The notes beneath the pieces are model-generated. The model made no database searches, was not told where the DNA came from, and was given only the letters and a program-made list of their open reading frames with translations. From contig NZ_CP034413.3 of assembly GCF_005121165.3 (NCBI RefSeq), forward strand, positions 992,001 through 1,056,000: a stretch of 64,000 nt of DNA. The letters are read 5' to 3'. A program made the translations under genes and the position numbers. Positions 42,877 through 50,655 of this stretch are shown here, piece after piece. Source of the stretch: Dysosmobacter welbionis. GTDB taxonomy: Bacteria > Bacillota > Clostridia > Oscillospirales > Oscillospiraceae. The stretch's first letter is position 1. Every line of letters starts with the position of its first letter.

Positions 42877-42918
42877 TTCGTGCAAAGTATTGTTTTCTTC
42901 GTGCAAATGGCATATACT
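42877..42918 (+). promoter_or_regulatory. relB promoter with two TTCGTGCAAA repeats
   Basis: TTGTTT (42890-42895), 17 bases, TATACT (42913-42918). Two identical TTCGTGCAAA sequences at 42877-42886 and 42898-42907 are 21 bases apart, two helical turns, flanking and overlapping the -35 box. They are the likely operator for the RelB/YafQ autoregulatory complex. Confidence 0.6.
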
Positions 42919-42947
42919 ATAATTGCCAGCAGAAAGGGGTTGATCGT

Positions 42948-43226
42948 ATGGCTGGAAATACCACAAACATCAGTATCCGCATGGACGCAGATTTGAAAGC
43001 GCAGGCGGACGCACTGTTTACTGAACTTGGCATGAACCTGACTACGGCGTTTAACATCTTTGTGCGCCAGTCGCTTCGTGAAGGCGGCATTCCCTTTGAA
43101 GTAAGGCTGGAACAGCCGAACAAAGAAACGGTTGCTGCCATGCTGGAAGCGGAAAGGATTGCAAAAGACCCGTCTGTAAAGGGCTACAATGACCTTGACG
43201 AGTTGTTTGCTGACCTGAAAAGATGA
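42948..43226 (+). CDS. relB: RelB/DinJ family antitoxin
   Basis: A 92-residue antitoxin. The N-terminal ribbon-helix-helix is NISIRMDADLKAQADALFTE then LGMNLTTAFNIFVRQSLREG; the C-terminal half wraps the toxin (AERIAKDPSVKGYNDLDELF). AAAGGGG precedes the ATG. It overlaps yafQ by four bases and is read opposite to the surrounding IME operon. It should repress its own promoter through the repeats upstream. Confidence 0.92.
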   Translation: MAGNTTNISIRMDADLKAQADALFTELGMNLTTAFNIFVRQSLREGGIPFEVRLEQPNKETVAAMLEAERIAKDPSVKGYNDLDELFADLKR

Positions 43227-43513
43227 AAGAAACCAAATATACCGTCAAGTACACGACCAGTTTCAAAAAAGACTACAAACGAGCCATCAAGCGTGGCTTG
43301 AAGATCGAGCTGCTGGAGCAGGTCGTAGCGTTGCTGGCGATGGGCGAACCGCTGCCGGATAAGAACCGTGACCATGACCTGTCCGGCGATTGGGCAGGCC
43401 ATCGGGAATGTCATATTCTCCCGGACTGGCTGCTTGTCTACCGCATAGAAGATGATGTTCTGGTGCTGACGCTGGCCCGCACCGGCACACACAGCGACTT
43501 GTTCGGCAAATAA
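43223..43513 (+). CDS. yafQ: YafQ family mRNA interferase toxin
   Basis: A 96-residue RelE-fold toxin that cleaves mRNA in the ribosome. Family features: YTVKYTTSFKKDYKRAIKRG at the start, DHDLSGDWAGHRECHILPDW with the active-site histidines, and the C-terminal LTLARTGTHSDLFGK with the catalytic His. It is coupled to the antitoxin by an ATGA overlap and followed by a clean terminator. It likely serves as an addiction module for the IME. Confidence 0.92.
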   Translation: MKETKYTVKYTTSFKKDYKRAIKRGLKIELLEQVVALLAMGEPLPDKNRDHDLSGDWAGHRECHILPDWLLVYRIEDDVLVLTLARTGTHSDLFGK

Positions 43514-43521
43514 ACCGACTG

Positions 43522-43554
43522 CCGCCGTATGGGGAAACCTGTACGGCGGTTTTT
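43522..43554 (+). terminator. Rho-independent terminator after yafQ
   Basis: CCGCCGTA / TACGGCGG with loop TGGGGAAACCTG, followed by TTTTT. It ends the toxin-antitoxin transcript before the convergent relaxase gene. Confidence 0.85.
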
Positions 43555-43620
43555 CTGTGTGCAAAAGGGTGTCGTGAAACGCGACGCACCTAAAAGGAGT
43601 ACGCCAAAACGCGGTAGCCC

Positions 43621-45066
43621 TTACCGCTCCGGTTCCCGGTCGTGAGGTTTGTCCAGTTCCTGTCGGGACAACTGCTCGGCGGTTTTGCGGAGCCGTTCCA
43701 CTGCTTTCAAATCCTCCCGCATGGCTTTCATGGCAAGCGTGTCCGTCTGCTTTCCAGCGGCCAGCTGGTCAATTTCCAGCTGCCATGCCTTTGGGGTGAT
43801 TGCCTCGCCGCTGTCTTTCAGTTCTTTCAGATACCGGGCCGCTGCGTCATACAGAATCAGTTCCCGGCTGTGGCGCTGTTCAAACTGTTCCCGTTTTTCC
43901 GGCTTTACTTTGGCAAACTGCTTGTGGATGGACTTGTACTGGTTGTACTGTTTCCACATCTCCCCGCGCTCGGTAAGGGTAGTGATCCGGCGCTCGGCCT
44001 TGACGATCTTTCCCCGCAGGTCATAGTAACGGCTGTTCATATCAGCGATTTTTTCATGAAGCTGCTGCATAGACTGGATGCCGTTTGCCTGTAAAAAGCT
44101 GAATAGTGCAGCGCTTTCCTGCAAAGCCCGGATTTTGCCGGTGCGGGTGCGGGGAGCGTTCAACTGCTGCTGGGCTTCCCACAAGGCGGTCAAGCTGCTT
44201 TGCTGCGTTTGTGGTTTTTCCGCTTCGTCTTTCGACCAGAGATAAAGACGGGTAATGCGGGCTTTGATTTCTTTCAGCAGCTTGTTGTCGGCGGCGATCT
44301 GCCGGTTTACTTCACCCTTGTCGGTGCGGATGCCGCGCTTTTCCATTTGGCTGGCGGCTGGCCCCAGATGGACAGAGGGAATCTTATCAATGCCCTGCCG
44401 CTTGTAGCTGCGGTGGTCTACCAGGGCGGGATGACCGGCGGCCTCCAATGCCCGGTTGGTGCAGGCCGCCCATGCCGCCCGCCAAATCTCCACATTTCCT
44501 TTGTCGTTCCAGTCGGTGGTGTCCTCCCGGTGGTTCTTCCAGCCGCCTTTCCCGTCCGGGATACGCTGGCCGTTTTCGTCCAGGTCGTATGCCTTGCGGC
44601 ACTTTGCGCCCCACTGTCCATTTTCTTTCAGAGGCCGGAGCGTCAGCATGATATGGACATGAGGGTTGCCGGTTCCCTTGTCATGGATAGCAAAGTCGGC
44701 GCACATTCCTTTGTCTACAAAGTTGTCCTTCACATAGGCACGCACAAGGGCAAGCTGCTCTTCGCCGGACAGTTCACGGGGCAGGGCTGCTTCAATCTCG
44801 CGGGCAAGCTGGCTGTCCCTTGCTTTCTCGATTTGCTCCACGCTGTTCCAGAGGATAGATCGGTCTGCAAATTCCGGCGGCGCGTGGGCAGGCAGCATGA
44901 TCTCCGCATGAACAATGCCGCCTTTCCGGGTGTAGTCGTGGGTCATGCCGTCCCATTCATTTGTCAGCTTGGTTCCGCTGCGGTAAGCAGCTGCGGCAAC
45001 AGCAGAACGGCCTGCGCTGCGCTTGATAATACTGACGGGGATATGACAGAAATCTATGGGTGGCAC
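43621..45066 (-). CDS. MobA/MobL family relaxase (MOBQ)
   Basis: A relaxase of about 481 residues that nicks the IME transfer origin. The N-terminus has IDFCHIPVSIIKRSAGRSAV, then AAAAYRSGTKLTNEWDGMTHDYT; the metal-binding site is IHDKGTGNPHVHIMLTLRPL. The C-terminal 230 residues are helical. The start is unusual: AAAGGAGG is followed by no ATG. GTG at 45066 overlaps that site, while ATA at 45057 is 8 bases away; I give GTG but either is possible. A matching oriT lies about 145 bases upstream. The IME thus carries its own relaxase and would borrow a mating channel. Confidence 0.9.
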   Translation of the reverse strand: MPPIDFCHIPVSIIKRSAGRSAVAAAAYRSGTKLTNEWDGMTHDYTRKGGIVHAEIMLPAHAPPEFADRSILWNSVEQIEKARDSQLAREIEAALPRELSGEEQLALVRAYVKDNFVDKGMCADFAIHDKGTGNPHVHIMLTLRPLKENGQWGAKCRKAYDLDENGQRIPDGKGGWKNHREDTTDWNDKGNVEIWRAAWAACTNRALEAAGHPALVDHRSYKRQGIDKIPSVHLGPAASQMEKRGIRTDKGEVNRQIAADNKLLKEIKARITRLYLWSKDEAEKPQTQQSSLTALWEAQQQLNAPRTRTGKIRALQESAALFSFLQANGIQSMQQLHEKIADMNSRYYDLRGKIVKAERRITTLTERGEMWKQYNQYKSIHKQFAKVKPEKREQFEQRHSRELILYDAAARYLKELKDSGEAITPKAWQLEIDQLAAGKQTDTLAMKAMREDLKAVERLRKTAEQLSRQELDKPHDREPER

Positions 45067-45211
45067 CTCCTTTCGGCGGGGATATTTCAGGCTCCGTGGA
45101 GCCGAACAAACGCGAAGCGTGTGTTTGGCTGCGCGGGGCGCACAAGGGGTTTGGGGAGTGTAGCGCCCCATCGCGGACGAAGTACGCAACAGCCCCCGGC
45201 AGGGCGCACAG

Positions 45212-45239
45212 CACCGGCAACGGTGTATAAGTGCGCCCT
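45212..45239 (+). other. oriT of the IME: hairpin plus MOBQ nic core
   Basis: A hairpin CACCG-GCAA-CGGTG (45212-45225) is followed two bases later by TAAGTGCGCCCT (45228-45239). That 12-base core is the conserved nick region of RSF1010/R1162-type (MOBQ) origins, where an inverted repeat also lies just 5' of it. It is upstream of the MOBQ relaxase gene. The RIT-like element begins immediately after the core. Confidence 0.75.
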
Positions 45240-45255
45240 ATCCCAGAACTCGGAT

Positions 45256-45290
45256 AGGGCGCATTATCCCAGATATTCAATTATCCGAGG
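45256..45290. repeat. RIT left inverted repeat (35 bp)
   Basis: AGGGCGCATTATCCCAGATA and the next 15 bases (to ATCCGAGG) are the exact reverse complement of 48432-48466. Extra CGGATAAT/TTATCCGAG motifs lie inside each end (near 45339 and 48380) and may be further recombinase binding sites. Confidence 0.9.
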
Positions 45291-45352
45291 AAATTCTTAA
45301 ATATTGCTGATATTAAAGGCTTTCAAAGAAATATCCTCGGATAATGTAATGG

Positions 45353-46378
45353 CTATTTCAGAAAATCAGGCAACTGATTTTCCTTCTGATTAGCAGGGGT
45401 TTCCTTTTGATGTGAAAACCATTTCTCGTTCCAATCTCGGATATACCTGTTCACGGTACTCTGGGAAAGCTCTGCGTACCGTTCAGTCGTAGAAATCGAG
45501 GAATGTCCGAGAAAGTTTTTGATTGCTATGATCGGGACTCCGGCTTCTAACATATGTGTGGCGGTTGTATGTCTCATGGTATGCGGGGTATAACACTTTT
45601 CAAGAAACATCTTCGGATACTCCGCCTTGGCAAGGGCAACATATTTTTTATAAATTTCCTCAATGCAGGAGATAGTCATCTGCGGATGTGTCTGGCTGGA
45701 AAAGATATAGGCATCTAACCGTCCAGTTCTGCCTGTTTCTTCCAGATACCGTTTCAGGAGGATTCCGCTAGGTTTAGCGATTACAATCCTGCGGGTCTTA
45801 TTCCCTTTTCCTGTGATTGTCAGCTTGTACAGATTTTTTTCAACAAGGAAATCTCTGACTTTAAGATCACAGATTTCCTGTGCCCTGGCTCCGCTTGCAT
45901 ACATCAGGTTTAAAAGAACCTGGTCACGGAAGCCCAAGCGTTTTTCAGTGTCAGGAAGCCGGAGCAGGGCTGACACTTCATCAAGCGAAAAAATAATCCT
46001 TGGCTGGCTGGATGCCTTTTTTACAGGAATCCTCCTTACAGCATTCGCAAACACAGTCGCCGCTTCAAAATTTCTGTTCTGTGCGTAAGCGGCAAAGGAT
46101 GTGAGTGCCGAAAGCCGGAGGTTCCTTGTGGATACCGAGCAGCCCCGTTCTGTTTCGATCCATTTCAGGAAACTGTCGATTGTTTCAAAATCGAGATCCT
46201 GAAACACGATTTCTCCGGCATCTTTCTTTTTCACTTGATAAACATACTGGAACAGAAGCCGAAAAGAATGCTTATACGATCGGACGGTGTTAGGAGAAAG
46301 ACCTGATGAGAGCGGCATATATTCCGTAAAAAACTGTTCCAGCAGAAGCATGAAGTCGGGAAGTTTATTTTTCCTCAT
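45353..46378 (-). CDS. Tyrosine recombinase, third gene of the trio
   Basis: A 341-residue phage-type integrase. SAM-like N-terminal domain: LLEQFFTEYMPLSSGLSPNT. Catalytic residues: Arg in MYASGARAQEICDLKV, His-x-x-Arg in HTMRHTTATHMLEA, His/Trp-region LGHSSISTTERYAEL with the nucleophile Tyr. The start at 46378 follows GGAGG and overlaps the stop of the second gene by 14 bases. In RIT elements all three recombinases are kept together and are thought to act jointly. Confidence 0.9.
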   Translation of the reverse strand: MRKNKLPDFMLLLEQFFTEYMPLSSGLSPNTVRSYKHSFRLLFQYVYQVKKKDAGEIVFQDLDFETIDSFLKWIETERGCSVSTRNLRLSALTSFAAYAQNRNFEAATVFANAVRRIPVKKASSQPRIIFSLDEVSALLRLPDTEKRLGFRDQVLLNLMYASGARAQEICDLKVRDFLVEKNLYKLTITGKGNKTRRIVIAKPSGILLKRYLEETGRTGRLDAYIFSSQTHPQMTISCIEEIYKKYVALAKAEYPKMFLEKCYTPHTMRHTTATHMLEAGVPIIAIKNFLGHSSISTTERYAELSQSTVNRYIRDWNEKWFSHQKETPANQKENQLPDFLK

Positions 46379-47354
46379 CGCCCACCTCCATGAATACGCT
46401 GACAGCATAGTCTTCAAACAATTCCGTGTATTCGGGGAACATGTCGCTGCTGAATTTCAGGTACTTCTCAGTCTCGTTCATGTCATGGTGTCCAAGATAA
46501 ACGGACAGGAACGGTACAGAATCATTTACCGGACGTCCTTTTTTCTCTGCCTGTACAAAAGAATGGATGGCAAAGTAATGACGGAAACAATGAAGACATT
46601 GACCTCTGGAATGAGCCTTTCCAGGTACACACAGGTTGGTTTGCTGTAACAGCTTCCTGAACCGTAATCCGAAAGTTCCTTTTGTAACAGCTGCCCCTTT
46701 TTTCCTGACCGATGGAAACAGGTGGCTTTCCGGCTCTGTTTTGATTGCCATCGCAATGCAGTACTTTTCCAGCATTCTGGTTAATGTTACATCCATCGGA
46801 ACGACACGCTGCTTGTTATTCTTGGCATGGCGGATCAGGATAGTTCCGCGGGAAAAGTTTATATCCTTCACCCTGGCAGCAAGTGGTTCCCCCAACCGGA
46901 ATCCGCAGCCCAAAAGCATCCGCAGTAACATACAGAACTCCATGTCCATCTGTCGCGTTTGCGGGTCTGTGTGCCTACTGCCCCAGCTATCGGCACTGGC
47001 CAGAAGCATTTGTATTTCCTCATCCGAAAAAATATATGGGACATAGCTGTCTGATGTTTTAGGGCAGTCAGGCATAAAAACACTGTAGCCTTCATACTGG
47101 AGATACCTTAAAAATTTCCGGAGATAGCTCACCTTGTCGCTGACTGTTTTAGGTGCGTTAGTCTGGAGAAGTCTGCCAATCCAACGATTCACTGTCCTTT
47201 CTGAGATTTCGCCGGTATTTTCTTCTGCCAGCAGTGAGTCGAACGAAAGCAGGATTCTGCGTGTATTCTGTAAAGTACCGTCACTGATTGTGCCCTGGCT
47301 GATTGCAAGGTATTCCGCCAGCTCGTTTTTGAAAATGCTTTTAAATTCATTCAT
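46365..47354 (-). CDS. Tyrosine recombinase, second gene of the trio
   Basis: A 329-residue recombinase. Arg is in MLLGCGFRLGEPLAARVKDI; the box II region is HCFRHYFAIHSFVQAEKKGR and VYLGHHDMNETEKYLKF with the candidate Tyr. The ATG at 47354 overlaps the TGA of the first gene (ATGA), showing coupling. The insert between HCFRHYF and LGHHD is longer than usual. Confidence 0.9.
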   Translation of the reverse strand: MNEFKSIFKNELAEYLAISQGTISDGTLQNTRRILLSFDSLLAEENTGEISERTVNRWIGRLLQTNAPKTVSDKVSYLRKFLRYLQYEGYSVFMPDCPKTSDSYVPYIFSDEEIQMLLASADSWGSRHTDPQTRQMDMEFCMLLRMLLGCGFRLGEPLAARVKDINFSRGTILIRHAKNNKQRVVPMDVTLTRMLEKYCIAMAIKTEPESHLFPSVRKKGAAVTKGTFGLRFRKLLQQTNLCVPGKAHSRGQCLHCFRHYFAIHSFVQAEKKGRPVNDSVPFLSVYLGHHDMNETEKYLKFSSDMFPEYTELFEDYAVSVFMEVGDEEK

Positions 47355-48322
47355 GACAAAGACCACCTTCCTTCCAGAAAACCGGCAAATGTACCTGCTG
47401 CTTCCGGTACAGGGAGTGCGTAGCCCCGAAGCTGCTCAATGTCCAGACTGGCATAAGAACGGATGGCATTTTGGTCTGTATGTCCAAGAGTTTTTCTTAC
47501 GACTTCATAAGGGATGTTGTCATTGACCATGGAACTTGCAAGGGATGCCCGGAAGGCATGTGCTCCCTGCTTGCGTTTACCTGGATCGATTCCTGCTGTT
47601 TCAATGGCAGTCCTTACAATCTTAGTGATTGCCTGTACTGAGATATGGCTGTAAGGCGGAATAATTCGGAGAAACACATATGGACTTTCATTGTCGGCAC
47701 GCTCTTCCTGTAAATATCTCTCCAAAGCAGTTTTTACATCGGGAACCATGGGAAGTTCAATAGTGACACTGGTTTTATGCTGGGTAAGCAGGATCAGGTC
47801 CCTGTCAAAATCCAGCTCTTTGAATGTCATGGATGAAATGTCCCCGCTTCTGATTCCGAGCCGCGTCGCAAGGAGCAGGGCTGCATAATCACGCTTTCCG
47901 TGTGGGGAAGTCTGGTCTATGCTGCTTTCGATTTTTAGAATTTCATCTGTTGTGTATACAGAAGGGTATGGCTGCGGTCTTTTAAAAAGAGGGACAATAC
48001 CACTGTAATCCCTGTCGGTATGACCGGACTGATAAGCATACCGGAGAAATGTCCGGATGTGGGAAAGATACCACTTGCTGCTGACTGATAAGCATACGGT
48101 TCCTATATTTTGGGGATTCATTTCCTGCGGTTTCACACAACCGATTCTGGTTAGGGCGGATAAAAAGTAATGTCCAATCTTATCATGAAGATGAATTGTA
48201 CTTTCCTGTAGCCCCTTACGTCGTCCGTCTTCAAGATATTCCGACAAAAAAGCATCCATCTCGGGATTCAGTTCCTGATACCTGCATGATGCAATGTCGT
48301 TTTCGTTTGTCTGTTGACACAT
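47351..48322 (-). CDS. Tyrosine recombinase, first gene of the trio
   Basis: A 323-residue recombinase with GAGGAGG before its ATG, the only one of the trio with space for a promoter upstream. Catalytic pattern: Arg in LATRLGIRSGDISSMTF, HAFRASLASSMVNDNIPYEV and KTLGHTDQNAIRSYASL with the Tyr. The N-terminal core-binding domain is MDAFLSEYLEDGRRKGLQES. It is followed by the second gene with a 4-base overlap. Confidence 0.9.
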   Translation of the reverse strand: MCQQTNENDIASCRYQELNPEMDAFLSEYLEDGRRKGLQESTIHLHDKIGHYFLSALTRIGCVKPQEMNPQNIGTVCLSVSSKWYLSHIRTFLRYAYQSGHTDRDYSGIVPLFKRPQPYPSVYTTDEILKIESSIDQTSPHGKRDYAALLLATRLGIRSGDISSMTFKELDFDRDLILLTQHKTSVTIELPMVPDVKTALERYLQEERADNESPYVFLRIIPPYSHISVQAITKIVRTAIETAGIDPGKRKQGAHAFRASLASSMVNDNIPYEVVRKTLGHTDQNAIRSYASLDIEQLRGYALPVPEAAGTFAGFLEGRWSLS

Positions 48323-48431
48323 GGTTAAAACCTCCTCGTTATTTTAGTGGCTTTAACTGTACCATACATGAAAAACGTTATCCGAGATTTTCTGTTCAAA
48401 ACCCAGAATACCAAACGACATTTGAAGTTTA

Positions 48432-48466
48432 CCTCGGATAATTGAATATCTGGGATAATGCGCCCT
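48432..48466. repeat. RIT right inverted repeat (35 bp)
   Basis: Exact reverse complement of 45256-45290. Its outer 8 bases TGCGCCCT repeat directly the end of the oriT nic core at 45232-45239, and a short hairpin CCCTTGT/ACAAGGG of the IME follows it. Confidence 0.9.
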
Positions 48467-48480
48467 TGTAAACAAGGGAC

Positions 48481-48771
48481 TTATGGCATATCCCCGGATT
48501 TTGGCAGGTTTGCAGTCAATTCCGCAGACCCCGGAAGATAGGACAGGGCAATCAGAAATGCTTTGACCTCTGCGCCGGAAAGGCTGGAAGCCAGCGGGAA
48601 AATCCCCTCCAAAATGGCTCCGCGCTCAATCAGGCGGCGGGTGCGAACCCTGCGTTCTTCGTTTCGTTGCTTGTTCTCCAAAATCTTCTTGCGGTTTTCA
48701 AGCTGCCGGATCTCCTTCAGGACTTCCTGCCGTTCTTCTTTTGGGGGTTGGGCTGTAATTTTTTCGTTCAT
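48481..48771 (-). CDS. DUF3847 family protein
   Basis: A 96-residue protein with a helical, charged first half (EERQEVLKEIRQLENRKKIL) and LIERGAILEGIFPLASSLSG AEVKAFLIALS in the second. It matches DUF3847 proteins encoded beside MobA/MobL relaxases on Clostridia IMEs; a MobC-like accessory role is inferred from that position. The start at 48771 follows AGAGGTG. The RIT insertion now separates it from the relaxase gene. Confidence 0.75.
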   Translation of the reverse strand: MNEKITAQPPKEERQEVLKEIRQLENRKKILENKQRNEERRVRTRRLIERGAILEGIFPLASSLSGAEVKAFLIALSYLPGSAELTANLPKSGDMP

Positions 48772-48799
48772 GTCATGCACCTCTTTTCTTTGGAAACGC

Positions 48800-49261
48800 T
48801 TATAGATTGACCGTCCATTTCTGACGCGCAAAGTACCGGCGCAGCCTCCGCAGTGCAGCGTGGATGGATTTTCCCGCCTGTGATGGTGTGATACCCTCCA
48901 TTGCGGCAATATCTTTCACTTTCATACCCAGCATATAGCGGGCGTGGACACGGCGAGCCTGCATAGGCGGCAGGGAAGAAATGGCTTCATACAATCGCCG
49001 TATCAGTTCTTCGTATTCGGCTAATTCTTCTTTTTCTATCAGATGATCCTCCGGCGATGGCTGCGCCCAGCCGATTGCAGCATTTTCGATTCCATCGTTA
49101 CAATCGAGGGAGTAAAACGCCTTATACCGGAACATCTTGCGTTCTCTGGCGGCCTCGGCTCTCTTATCCAGAAGAAACGCTTCGACGATCTCATCGGACA
49201 CCTCCACAAAAATGTCCTCTTTGCAAAATGGATAATATTGTTTGAGATTGATGGTCTGCAT
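48800..49261 (-). CDS. Sigma-70 region 4-like regulator 1
   Basis: A 153-residue protein starting MQTINLKQYYPFCKEDIFVE, with a C-terminal sigma region 4-like helix-turn-helix (MLGMKVKDIAAMEGITPSQA GKSIHAALRRLRRYF). The N-terminal half (AERKMFRYKAFYSLDCNDG) is shared with its neighbour at 49272-49724. Such proteins act as small sigma-like activators on mobile elements. No region 2 is visible, so it may need another factor. It is one of three similar genes in a row. Confidence 0.78.
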   Translation of the reverse strand: MQTINLKQYYPFCKEDIFVEVSDEIVEAFLLDKRAEAARERKMFRYKAFYSLDCNDGIENAAIGWAQPSPEDHLIEKEELAEYEELIRRLYEAISSLPPMQARRVHARYMLGMKVKDIAAMEGITPSQAGKSIHAALRRLRRYFARQKWTVNL

Positions 49262-49271
49262 AGGCACGCCC

Positions 49272-49724
49272 TCACTCTGTTTGAAAAAGGTCATCATAGC
49301 AGCGGCGCATATTCCGCAGACCCCGACGGATGGAAACGCTGACCTTGCTGCTGTGGACGCCCTCTCTCCGGGAGATTTCCGGCTGCTTGATACCGGCAAT
49401 GTAGTAGGCGTGAACACGGCGGGCCTGTGTCGGAGTGGCATGAGCCAGAGCCACCGGCAGAGCTGCTATCAGGTGCAGGCGGGTGGTCATTTCTTCTCGT
49501 TCCAGCAAAATATCTTCCGGCGATCTGCTGTGTTCCAGTGCGTAATTTTCCAGCCAGCTGTATGCCTCCAGAGAGTAGTAGGCGCGGTGGTAGACTTTCC
49601 GACGCTCATAGTTCTCCATCTCCCGCTGGGCCTGATACATCGCTGCCCATACCTCGTCCGTAACATCCACAAACTCGTCATGCCGGTAGTGGGGATACAT
49701 CCACCGCAGATTGATTGTTTTCAT
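49272..49724 (-). CDS. Sigma-70 region 4-like regulator 2
   Basis: A 150-residue paralogue starting MKTINLRWMYPHYRHDEFVD; shared blocks with regulator 1 are ERRKVYHRAYYSLEAYSWLE and TQARRVHAYYIAGIKQPEIS. The helix-turn-helix ends SVSIRRGLRNMRRCYDDLF. AGGAGG lies before the ATG at 49724. Ten bases separate it from regulator 1, so the two are probably co-transcribed. Confidence 0.78.
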   Translation of the reverse strand: MKTINLRWMYPHYRHDEFVDVTDEVWAAMYQAQREMENYERRKVYHRAYYSLEAYSWLENYALEHSRSPEDILLEREEMTTRLHLIAALPVALAHATPTQARRVHAYYIAGIKQPEISRREGVHSSKVSVSIRRGLRNMRRCYDDLFQTE

Positions 49725-49827
49725 AGGCTTACCTCCTGAAAATCGGAGAGGCGGGCAGCTCGTCCGCTGTCCGCCCCTCGCTGAGATAAGGGAAATGATC
49801 CCTTTCACTTGGTAGCCAGAAAACAGG

Positions 49828-50241
49828 TCATTCGTTAAGCCTGCTCTCAAAGAAATTTATAAATTTTTTTCTGACCGCCTCCACACTTTGATACACAGCC
49901 ACTTTGGAGCAGCCGCACAGCACACCGATCTCTGCAAGGCTCAGCCCGTCAAGCGCATAGAGCAGGAACCGGCGGCGCTGGGCCTCGGTACAGGTGTCCA
50001 GAACTGCCATCAGCTCATGTAGCGTTTCCATGCGGCAAAGGTATTCTTCCGGCGTTTCGCCGTAGGCTCCTACACCCTCGGTGGTAATGATGTACTCGTC
50101 AAACTCCCGGCCATCCCAATGCCGCCGCTGTTCATGGAACAGGTTCTCCGTTTTGTGATCTGCCCGATCAAGAAATTCATAGACTTCCAGCGTGACCTCC
50201 ACGGCCACAGCTTGTCCGTTATAATTGATGGTAACTTCCAT
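49828..50241 (-). CDS. Sigma-70 region 4-like regulator 3
   Basis: A 137-residue protein starting MEVTINYNGQAVAVEVTLEV, with a C-terminal helix-turn-helix ALDGLSLAEIGVLCGCSKVA VYQSVEAVRKKFINFF. The middle (RRHWDGREFDEYIITTEGVG) differs from the other two regulators. GGAGGAAGG precedes the ATG. It is the most upstream of the three sigma-like genes. Confidence 0.75.
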   Translation of the reverse strand: MEVTINYNGQAVAVEVTLEVYEFLDRADHKTENLFHEQRRHWDGREFDEYIITTEGVGAYGETPEEYLCRMETLHELMAVLDTCTEAQRRRFLLYALDGLSLAEIGVLCGCSKVAVYQSVEAVRKKFINFFESRLNE

Positions 50242-50414
50242 CTGTCCTTCCTCCATTCAGACTTTTTTGGGAAAATCTGAATGGGGTGGTGGGGCGCGGC
50301 ACCGGGGATAAAGTTCGGGCCATGCTGACCCGATGTTCCGGCTCCATAGGGACAAAAAAGCGCCCGGACGGCATAAAGCCATACGAGCGTCATGGAATAT
50401 ATTTTGCTGTTTAA

Positions 50415-50522
50415 TTACATGGTATAGTGCATACTTCTGACCGCATTGCTCCGCTGCTGGGAACAGGCTTTTTTTAGCTGGTGCAGGTCATGGGTACTGT
50501 GAAAAAAGGCAAACATAGACAC
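50415..50522 (-). CDS. Small 35-residue protein with structured ribosome site
   Basis: MSMFAFFHSTHDLHQLKKAC then SQQRSNAVRSMHYTM, starting GTG at 50522 (or ATG at 50516). AGGAGG lies 8 bases before the GTG. The perfect 10-bp stem CACGGCGGCA/TGCCGCCGTG (50520-50549) puts the ribosome site in the loop and the GTG in the stem, so translation could be controlled by melting of this hairpin. I know no family. Bases 50242-50414, between it and the regulator, show no credible gene. Confidence 0.45.
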   Translation of the reverse strand: MSMFAFFHSTHDLHQLKKACSQQRSNAVRSMHYTM

Positions 50523-50655
50523 GGCGGCATCCTCCTATGTGCCGCCGTGGATTTACACGGTGTTAGGTCGTCGTTGGTTTAGGATAAACGAAAAGAAACG
50601 GCGGCTCTGAAATCAAAGCCACCGCTTCATAGGCGCGTGGAAATGTGTCTGCTTT

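Larger units (their letters stand above)
45240..48466 (-). mobile_element. RIT-type element: three tyrosine recombinases between inverted repeats
   Basis: Three overlapping tyrosine recombinase genes (48322-45353) lie between 35-bp perfect inverted repeats at 45256-45290 and 48432-48466. Immediately outside, the 8-bp TGCGCCCT occurs as a direct repeat (45232-45239 and 48459-48466), consistent with a tyrosine-recombinase crossover sequence or target duplication. The left end has an extra palindrome (GCGCCCTATCC/GGATAGGGCGC, 45233-45262). This fits the recombinase-in-trio (RIT) class. Length is about 3.2 kb. Removing it joins the nic core TAAGTGCGCCCT to TGTAAACAAGGG. Confidence 0.82.

Noticed and set aside
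50070-50393. 107-codon minus-strand frame before the third sigma-like gene
   Set aside because: It overlaps the sigma-like gene in another frame, has no ribosome site and no plausible protein composition; kept only as non-coding leader.
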